DNA of 19,136 nucleotides, taken from a bacterium (GTDB taxonomy: Bacteria; SM23-81; DAOVCL01). A program made the translations under genes and the position numbers. Shown in pieces: positions 14,055 through 19,136 of the stretch (the first letter of the stretch is position 1; the number at the start of each line of letters is the position of its first letter). The DNA lies in assembly GCA_029932675.1 (NCBI GenBank), contig JAOZPP010000067.1:1-19136 (forward strand), in the 5' to 3' direction. A model generated the notes under the pieces. That model saw only the letters and a program-made list of their open reading frames with translations. It searched no databases and was not told the origin of the DNA.

Positions 14055-15629
14055 ATGAAGGTAAGAGTTTCTCTGATAATTTCGTTTTTCCTGCTGGGTT
14101 GGGCCATCTCAGAGGCAAAGCCCATAGAGAGATATATCGAAGAGGCCAAGGCCCTTGAGCAGAAGGGGAAAATAGAGGAGGCTATTGGGCTGATGAAGAA
14201 GGCGGTGGTGGTTGACTCCACTAATGCCACTGCCTGGGCCTACTTGGGTATCTTCTTAGGGGAGAGCGCTGGAAGCTCCCACGACCTTATGTTTCAGGCT
14301 ACCCGTTCATCCCAGTCCTTTCAGGCCCTCGACCGTAGCTTGGCCCTCGATTCCCTGAATGTCTATGGCCTCCTCTACCGGGGGATTATGGGGGTGCAGG
14401 TTCCAAGCTTCTTGGGGAGGTTGGATCAGGGGATAAGGGATCTGGAGAGGTTGGTGCACCTACCCAAGGAGATGATCCCTCGAGATCTGCTCCCTCAGGC
14501 CTATAACTTCTTAGGGGTAGGCTATCAGAAGAAAGGGGAGAAGGGGAAGGCTAAGTGGGCTTGGGAGAGGGTAATTGAGCTCGCCCCAAACTCCAAGTTG
14601 GCCCAAGAGGCCAGGGATAACTTGGGCTCCCTGCGGCCTCATCCCAAGAAGGCTAAACGGACGATGATCGTAGGGGAGGCCATAGAGAAGGCCAAATCCC
14701 TTATGGCCCAAGGGAGGTATGAGGAGGCAAAGGCTATCCTTGTGGAGGCCATCGAGGCCGACTCCGCCAATGCCCAGGCCCAAGCCCTTTTGGGTGTAGC
14801 CTATGGGGGGATTGCCGGAAAGGGCTACGACGAAAGGATCGCTCAAGATACCAACTATCGCATAGGGCTCTGCACCAAGGCTTTTACCCACTTAGATAGG
14901 GCGGTGAAGCTTGCCCCCAATGATTTGGAGATCAGGCTCCTTAGGGGGATAGCAGAGGCCACCTTCCCGGCTTTTCTTGGCTGGGGGGATCAGGCGATCG
15001 AGGATCTGAGGATGGTGGCAGATGGGGATGTCCCTGATACCACCAAGGCTCTGGCCCTCTACTACATCGGCTATGTCCACAAGCTAAAGACCCTCTCCCT
15101 CTGGGGGGAAGTGACCGATAAGTATCCGAGATCAAGGGCCACCCAGCTAATCTATGAGCAGATGTCCCCTCCCCAGGAGCCTGGCCCTTCCTTCCCTTCC
15201 GGCCCAAAGCTGCTAATCAGCTTTTGGCTTGGCTACCAGGATCAACTTCCCCCGCAGACAGCCGTTTGGGTGGAGGACTCCCAAGGGAGGTTTGTGCGCA
15301 CCCTCTATGTATCAGGTTTTGCCGGGTGGGTAGGCAAAAAGCAGGTTACCCTCCCCCAATGGGGGAAGGCATCAGGCTTTCAGGCCGATGCGGCAACCGG
15401 GGCAAGCATCGATTGGGGGAAGCATATCTTTACCTGGGATTTGAAGGATGGCTCAGGAAAGAGGGTGAAGAAGGGGAGATATACAGTTAAGGTTGAGGTG
15501 CAGCACTGGCCGAGCATCCATCACTCCCTGGCCTCAGCCGAGATAGAGGTGGGGAAGAAGGAGAAGAGCACAGTGGTCCATAATCCCCCCTTCATCCCTA
15601 CCCTAAAGGTAACCTACCTACCTAAGTAG
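14055..15629 (+). CDS. Secreted TPR-repeat protein with C-terminal DUF2271-like domain
   Basis: ATG 14055 follows GGAGGGAAG at good distance. Residues 1-22 are a cleavable signal peptide, so the protein is periplasmic or surface-located. Residues about 26-190 and 205-370 are two related halves, each starting with a tetratricopeptide unit (AKALEQKGKIEEAIGLMKKA; AKSLMAQGRYEEAKAILVEA) and containing a matching FLGRLDQGIRDLERLV / FLGWGDQAIEDLRMVA block: an internal duplication. Residues about 385-524 resemble DUF2271 (AVWVEDSQGRFVRTLYVS, VTLPQW, TWDLKDGSGKRVKKGRYTVK), a periplasmic beta-sandwich module found beside redox and membrane proteins. Long spacers separate it from both neighbours, so it is probably a single-gene unit. 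The function is unknown; a scaffold role is likely from TPRs. Confidence 0.8.
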   Translation: MKVRVSLIISFFLLGWAISEAKPIERYIEEAKALEQKGKIEEAIGLMKKAVVVDSTNATAWAYLGIFLGESAGSSHDLMFQATRSSQSFQALDRSLALDSLNVYGLLYRGIMGVQVPSFLGRLDQGIRDLERLVHLPKEMIPRDLLPQAYNFLGVGYQKKGEKGKAKWAWERVIELAPNSKLAQEARDNLGSLRPHPKKAKRTMIVGEAIEKAKSLMAQGRYEEAKAILVEAIEADSANAQAQALLGVAYGGIAGKGYDERIAQDTNYRIGLCTKAFTHLDRAVKLAPNDLEIRLLRGIAEATFPAFLGWGDQAIEDLRMVADGDVPDTTKALALYYIGYVHKLKTLSLWGEVTDKYPRSRATQLIYEQMSPPQEPGPSFPSGPKLLISFWLGYQDQLPPQTAVWVEDSQGRFVRTLYVSGFAGWVGKKQVTLPQWGKASGFQADAATGASIDWGKHIFTWDLKDGSGKRVKKGRYTVKVEVQHWPSIHHSLASAEIEVGKKEKSTVVHNPPFIPTLKVTYLPK

Positions 15630-15650
15630 GGGAAACCCTATGAGAATCCC

Positions 15651-15679
15651 TTGACTTTTCAGGACAAAACCAGTATGTT
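15651..15679 (+). promoter_or_regulatory. Sigma-70 promoter of the DUF433 gene (promoter/leader repeat copy A)
   Basis: TTGACT (15651-15656), a 17-base spacer and TATGTT (15674-15679) form a good promoter 90 bases upstream of the gene start. The promoter and the following 80 bases recur at 16248 in diverged form. Confidence 0.65.
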
Positions 15680-15768
15680 CCACTTAGCCTATGCCTGAGA
15701 ATTATATCTGAAGATCTGGCCGGGTGTCAGGGAAAGTAAGTCTTGCATAAATACAGAAGGAGCGAACT

Positions 15769-15993
15769 ATGAACTGGCAAGAACGTATCATAGTTGACCC
15801 GGAGATTCTGGTTGGCAAGCCTGTGATCAAAGGCACGCGTCTGGCCGTAGAGTTTATCATCGACTTGCTGGCCCAGGGTTGGACGGAGGACGAAATTTTG
15901 CGCAATTATCCAGGAATCACGCATGAAGATATTCGGGCCTGTTTGCAATATGCCAGCGAGGTGTTGCGCACAGAGAAGGTATATCCACTGTAA
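15769..15993 (+). CDS. DUF433 (VapB45-type) antitoxin-like protein
   Basis: The 74-residue protein has the whole DUF433 pattern: ERIIVDPEILVGKPVIKGTR (5-24), then a helix-turn-helix-like region AVEFIIDLLAQGWTEDEILRNYPGITHEDIRACLQYA. These proteins are DNA-binding antitoxins usually followed by a PIN-like DUF5615 toxin. The ribosome binding site AGGAG at 15757-15761 precedes ATG 15769. Instead of a toxin gene, a 128-bp inverted-repeat element begins five bases after the stop codon, so the toxin is missing, displaced or never present. Regulation is probably by its own promoter at 15651. Confidence 0.88.
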   Translation: MNWQERIIVDPEILVGKPVIKGTRLAVEFIIDLLAQGWTEDEILRNYPGITHEDIRACLQYASEVLRTEKVYPL

Positions 15994-15997
15994 TTGA

Positions 15998-16125
15998 GGG
16001 GTCAGGTCTTGCTTTTTGCACTTGGAACGGTAGAGTAGAACAACCCCTCTAAGGCTGATCTTCCTATAGAAGAAGTGGTGAGAAGGGAGGAGTATACTAA
16101 GGTGCAAAAAGCAAGACCTGACCCC
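15998..16125. mobile_element. 128-bp element with perfect 24-bp terminal inverted repeats (MITE/REP-like)
   Basis: The 24 bases at 15998-16021 (beginning GGGGTCAGGTCTTGC) are exactly inverted at 16102-16125 (ending GCAAGACCTGACCCC). The 80-base interior has no coding potential and a small TCTTC/GAAGA hairpin. Similar GGGGTCAGGTCTTGC ends are, from memory, widespread in environmental bacterial genomes, sometimes with IS200/REP-associated Y1 transposases. No flanking target duplication is evident, so REP pair or long hairpin is as likely as MITE. Confidence 0.65.
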
Positions 16126-16247
16126 ACCTTCAGGATTTAAGGCAATCAAGGATAGGTTGAAGAATCTTCAAGAGCTTCGTCTTCCCATAAGAAATTCTGA
16201 TGGATCAAGGTAAGTCAGGAGGTTATTTGAACATCGGTGGATAGCGC

Positions 16248-16276
16248 TTGATTTTTTACAAAAAAACCGTTATGTT
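16248..16276 (+). promoter_or_regulatory. Sigma-70 promoter (promoter/leader repeat copy B) upstream of the methyltransferase operon
   Basis: TTGATT (16248-16253), a 17-base spacer and TATGTT (16271-16276) match copy A in spacing and in the bases that follow (TTAGCCTA, CTGAG, ATCTG). It lies about 245 bases upstream of the methyltransferase start and is the best candidate promoter for it. Confidence 0.55.
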
Positions 16277-16520
16277 TTCTTTAGCCTACTTCTGAGATTA
16301 GATCTGGAGACCTGACCGAGCGTTGGGGAAGATGTTAGGTTTTGCGTAAACACAAAAGGGAATCGAGGAGTTAGATCCCCCGGTCGGATCGTGATGCAAC
16401 AGGGGTTCTGCCATTTCGCCCTTATGGCGGAGATTACCTTAATATGCAAAATTGCGCTTAATATTTTTGGGGACAGGATATGTCAACCAAGATCGAGGAG
16501 TAGTGAAGGAGGAGATGGAT

Positions 16521-17771
16521 ATGATAGAGGATAAAAAATATGTAGAGTTACTCTGGGCAGGGAAGTATGACAGGTATGATAAAGGGAGGAAGAAGCCGAT
16601 AGAAAAGCCCAATCTCCCCCTCCAATTGGTGGAAACTATAAATGAGCCACGGCTGAAAGAATATGAGGGTACCTTTGGCAAGCAGTTTTACCCCCAAAGT
16701 GAGTATCCCCAGAACTACCCGAAGGACTGGAAAAACTTACTTATCTGGGGTGATAACAAACTGGTGATGAGTTCTCTGATTAAGCAAGGCTGGGCGGGAA
16801 AGATTAATTTGATTTACATTGATCCGCCGTTTTTCACCGGCGCAGATTTTACCGTGAGAACGAAGCTTGGTGACGAAAGAATAAAGAAGGAGCCATCTAT
16901 AATTGAAGAAAGGGCTTACAAAGATACCTGGAGCGGCGGGATTGCCTCCTATCTCAAGTATATGTATGAGCGATTGGTTTTGATGAGGGAACTCTTGGCT
17001 GAGAACGGGTCAATTTATGTGCATCTTGACTGGCATGTGGGACATTATGTTAAGGTGATGATGGATGAAATTTTTGGGTATGATAATTTTAGGAATGAGA
17101 TTGTGTGGCAAAAATTATCTACTCCTAAAGCTCAAACCTTAGGTTTTGGTAATGTTCATGATACCATATTGTGGTATAGTAAAGGAGAGAAGTTAATATT
17201 TAATGAAAGTAGAGTGCCTCATAAGGCAGAATATTTAGAAAAGATGTATAGATTTGTTGAATCCGAAACAGGAAGAAGATACAGATTGCATGATTTCACT
17301 CAAAAAGGGCAAGGAGAACCTAGAAAGTTTGGTGATAAAGTATTAGCACCACCACCAGGAAAACATTGGATTTGGTCACAAGACAAAATAGATGAGGGAT
17401 TAAAAAAGGGATTAATAGTTTTCTCCAACACAGGAATGCCACAGATAAAAAGATATTTGGATGAAGTAGTAGGTCATAGACTTAGTGATATTTGGATAGA
17501 TATAAATCCAATCGGCTCAGTTGCACAAGAGAGACTTGATTTTGACACGCAAAAACCCGAATCCCTCCTCAAACGTATCATTCTCTCGTCTTCTAATGAA
17601 GGCGACATAGTTGCAGACTTTTTCTGTGGTTCAGGCACTACCTTAGCAGTTGCAGAGAAACTGGGAAGGCGATGGATAGGTTCTGATCTCTCCAAGTTTG
17701 CCATTCAGGTTACCAGAAAGAGGTTATTGGATATTCACAACTCAAAGGATTTAATGGAGAACGAACGATGA
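16521..17771 (+). CDS. Site-specific DNA methyltransferase, beta class (type III Mod-like, N6-adenine or N4-cytosine)
   Basis: ATG 16521 is chosen because AAGGAGGAG ends six bases before it; an upstream in-frame TTG at 16452 has no such site. The 416-residue protein has catalytic motif IV DPPF (101-104, in LIYIDPPFFTGADF) before the SAM-binding motif I FCGSGTT (368-374) and WIGSDLS, the order of beta-class amino-methyltransferases. WKNLLIWGDNKLVMSSLI before motif IV is typical of Mod-like enzymes. Residues about 186-333, between the two motifs where the target-recognition domain should be, are encoded by markedly more AT-rich DNA than the flanks. The gene overlaps the next by four bases (ATGA). 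It probably modifies DNA for a restriction or defence system extending past the window. Confidence 0.9.
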   Translation: MIEDKKYVELLWAGKYDRYDKGRKKPIEKPNLPLQLVETINEPRLKEYEGTFGKQFYPQSEYPQNYPKDWKNLLIWGDNKLVMSSLIKQGWAGKINLIYIDPPFFTGADFTVRTKLGDERIKKEPSIIEERAYKDTWSGGIASYLKYMYERLVLMRELLAENGSIYVHLDWHVGHYVKVMMDEIFGYDNFRNEIVWQKLSTPKAQTLGFGNVHDTILWYSKGEKLIFNESRVPHKAEYLEKMYRFVESETGRRYRLHDFTQKGQGEPRKFGDKVLAPPPGKHWIWSQDKIDEGLKKGLIVFSNTGMPQIKRYLDEVVGHRLSDIWIDINPIGSVAQERLDFDTQKPESLLKRIILSSSNEGDIVADFFCGSGTTLAVAEKLGRRWIGSDLSKFAIQVTRKRLLDIHNSKDLMENER

Positions 17772-18061
17772 AAACTCTTGAAGAGATAAAGAAGATATTG
17801 GCTGAGAATAAAAAGTTGCTGGAAGAAAAATATAAGATAAAGGAGATAAAAATCTTCGGTTCTTATGCCAGACACGAGCAGAAAAAGCGGAGCGATGTTG
17901 ATATTCTTGTAGATTTTTATGAAGTGCCCGACCTTTTAAAATTCATTGAAATTGAAAGATATCTTGAGGAATTATTAGGGGTTAAAGTGGATTTGGTTAG
18001 GAAAGTTGTTTTACGCGCGGAACTAAAGGATAAAATCATTAAGGAGTCAGTAGAAATATGA
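17768..18061 (+). CDS. mntA: MntA-type nucleotidyltransferase antitoxin
   Basis: This 97-residue minimal nucleotidyltransferase shows the full active site: GS (31-32), ten residues, then D43-x-D45 in RSDVDILVDF, and a third acidic residue in KVDLV (about 75). It is a different branch from the nucleotidyltransferase at 3373. In the MntA-HepT family it inactivates its toxin by adding AMP units to a tyrosine in the RX4HXY motif. It overlaps the methyltransferase stop (ATGA) and the toxin start by four bases, so it is translated within the methylation operon. The DNA is AT-rich and Lys/Ile-rich, unlike the genes left of 14 kb. Confidence 0.88.
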   Translation: MKTLEEIKKILAENKKLLEEKYKIKEIKIFGSYARHEQKKRSDVDILVDFYEVPDLLKFIEIERYLEELLGVKVDLVRKVVLRAELKDKIIKESVEI

Positions 18062-18413
18062 AAAGAGATTACAAACTTTTTTAAAGGATATTCTGTTATC
18101 GATAGATAAAATTGAGAGTTTTGTAGATGAGATGAGTTTTGAAGAATTTATGAAAGATGAGAAAACAAAGAGTGCTGTAATAAGAGAAATAGAGGTTATT
18201 GGAGAGGCAACTAAAAATATACCAGAGGTGATAAGAAAAAGGTATAAGGAATTACCCTGGAAGGATATGGCAAGGATGAGAGATAAAATCATACATTTCT
18301 ATTTTGGGGTTGATTATGAAATTGTCTGGAAGGTTGTGAAAGATAGATTGCCCGATATTAAAAATTTAATTAAAAAGATTGTTAGCGCACAGGAGAGGAA
18401 AAATGGCTGCTAA
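18058..18413 (+). CDS. hepT: HepT-type HEPN toxin with a one-base frameshift near the 5' end
   Basis: From ATG 18058 the frame reads MKRDYKLF, the usual HepT opening, then meets TAA at 18082 after a run of six T. Shifting back by one base at that run gives LKDILLSIDKIESF and stays open to 18413, restoring a 118-residue HepT. The toxin motif RX4HXY is intact (RDKIIHFY), so catalytic RNase and the AMPylation tyrosine are kept. An unshifted product could start only at ATG 18132 (93 residues), lacking the first helix. The defect may be an inactivating mutation, a homopolymer sequencing error or recoding. It overlaps mntA by four bases and the next gene by eleven. HepT proteins are ribonucleases restrained by MntA. 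Confidence 0.8.
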
Positions 18414-19136
18414 GAAATACGGTAAGCCAGCACGCCCTTTTGAACTCTGGAACATAGGCAATTACGAAACTGTTTACTGGCAGGAAAAGCAGGATGAGTA
18501 CCTTGCTTTTATGCTCAGACTCTATCAATCTCAACCTTTGACGGGATTTAGATATCTGCACGGAAGGAAAGAAGATAGAGCGGTTCATATTGGTCCTTTG
18601 AATGCTCCTGTTACAATGGAGGAGATCGAAAAGGTAGTAATTGAATGCAGAGCCAATAATTTCTACAAAGCAGATATCCTGGGTTGGGACTGGAGCTATG
18701 AGGTAAATGAGTTAGGAAAAGAGCTGGCAAAGAAGAACGGAGTTGATTTAAGGCTTATTCAAATTCCGTCGGTAAACGAAATAAAATCTGCCCTTGTTGG
18801 TTTTGACTTACAGTTACTGAAAATACCCGATGAAGCAATTGAAAAAGATTTGGCGAAGTATGTAAAATTTGCTCAGGTGGCTTATCTTGAGATTGAGATG
18901 AAGGTGGAAAATAAAGAAGCAACTCTCCAAATCACCGACTTTCAGATTCCGCCAACTGCTGAACTTGCCGAAATCGCAAGTAAGGTGAGAGATTCAAGAG
19001 AACTTATAGATTATTGGGCAATAGATTGGGACTACAAAGGCGACACTTTCCATAACCAATGGCAGAGTTTCAGGACAAAGAAAAATCCAAGAGTAGATTA
19101 TAAGGCAAGACACAGGTATGAAGAGCCGGGAGAATA
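18403..19136 (+). CDS. Probable partner or C-terminal module of a DNA methyltransferase (3' truncated by window)
   Basis: ATG 18403 follows AGGAGAGG at good distance and the frame is open for at least 244 codons to the window edge. It begins MAAKKYGKPARPFELWNIGN. Segments such as VHIGPLNAPVTMEEIEKVV, ADILGWDWSYEVN, RLIQIPS, YWAIDWDYKGDTFHNQWQSF and RTKKNPRVDYKARHRYEEPG resemble, from memory, the C-terminal region of long adenine-specific methyltransferases in archaea and uncultured bacteria, where it is fused to the catalytic domain. Here the catalytic protein ends at 17771 and the MntA-HepT pair lies between. The role may be target binding or linkage to a restriction helicase downstream. Its codons are less AT-rich than those of the toxin pair. 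The assignment is tentative. Confidence 0.6.
   Translation, partial: MAAKKYGKPARPFELWNIGNYETVYWQEKQDEYLAFMLRLYQSQPLTGFRYLHGRKEDRAVHIGPLNAPVTMEEIEKVVIECRANNFYKADILGWDWSYEVNELGKELAKKNGVDLRLIQIPSVNEIKSALVGFDLQLLKIPDEAIEKDLAKYVKFAQVAYLEIEMKVENKEATLQITDFQIPPTAELAEIASKVRDSRELIDYWAIDWDYKGDTFHNQWQSFRTKKNPRVDYKARHRYEEPGE

Larger units (their letters stand above)
15994..16520. other. Intergenic region with inverted-repeat element and second promoter copy
   Basis: It holds the 15998-16125 element, then an open stretch (16126-16207, reading FKAIKDRLKNLQELRLPI in one frame) that might be the tail of a lost gene, then the diverged promoter/leader copy B from 16247 and a small GCCAT/ATGGC hairpin near 16412-16432. 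No DUF5615-like toxin frame could be found on either strand. Confidence 0.5.

Overview
The window looks like a chromosomal contig from an uncultured bacterium, probably of an FCB-type candidate phylum. The main clue is the first gene: a large secreted protein with an RCC1-type repeat and a C-terminal type IX secretion sorting domain carrying the SYPNPFNP signature. Core and accessory metabolic genes are moderately GC-rich with strong AGGAGG-type ribosome binding sites; the right end is AT-rich and mosaic. Almost every gene is on the plus strand. No tRNA, rRNA or CRISPR array was seen.

Layout. (1) 1-2846: 3' part of a secreted T9SS-cargo protein. (2) 2847-4853: a repeat-rich accessory patch. 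A nucleotidyltransferase/HEPN pair (3373-4108) with a near-consensus promoter sits between two copies of a 104-bp repeat, possibly group II intron domain I relics, next to a relic of a T9SS gene end. Strong hairpins follow, including an intrinsic terminator. (3) 4854-7233: a lipoprotein-type MEMO1-AMMECR1 fusion with an internal ribosome binding site and start at the domain junction, overlapping an ATP-grasp ligase gene. (4) 7551-12918: a flavin/iron-sulfur amine or amino-acid dehydrogenase (proline dehydrogenase, sarcosine oxidase and HcnABC superfamily). Its subunits are split over five genes, with two overlapping radical SAM genes, one of them a COG4277-like protein with a helix-hairpin-helix, between the second and third. 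(5) 12918-13856: a Ppx/GppA-type phosphatase, overlapping the dehydrogenase by one base, closed by structured hairpins. (6) 14055-15629: a secreted, internally duplicated TPR protein with a C-terminal DUF2271-like domain. (7) 15630-16520: a DUF433 antitoxin-like gene without a visible toxin, a 128-bp element with perfect 24-bp inverted ends, and two related promoter/leader copies. (8) 16521-19136: a restriction-modification-like operon with a beta-class DNA methyltransferase, a MntA antitoxin, a HepT toxin with a one-base frameshift, and a gene open at the window edge that resembles a methyltransferase C-terminal partner.

How they work together. Genes 7551-13856 are tightly packed and probably form one transcription unit for oxidation of a small amine or amino acid, with electrons passing through FAD, 2Fe-2S and 4Fe-4S centres. 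The AMMECR1/MEMO1/ATP-grasp pair looks like a separate two-gene operon. The usual third partner of the AmmeMemoRadiSam set, AmrS, is not recognisable here. The right end looks horizontally acquired: a toxin-antitoxin pair lies inside a methylation operon, and the presumed target-recognition part of the methyltransferase differs sharply in base composition from its flanks. All functions come from reading motifs without database searches.
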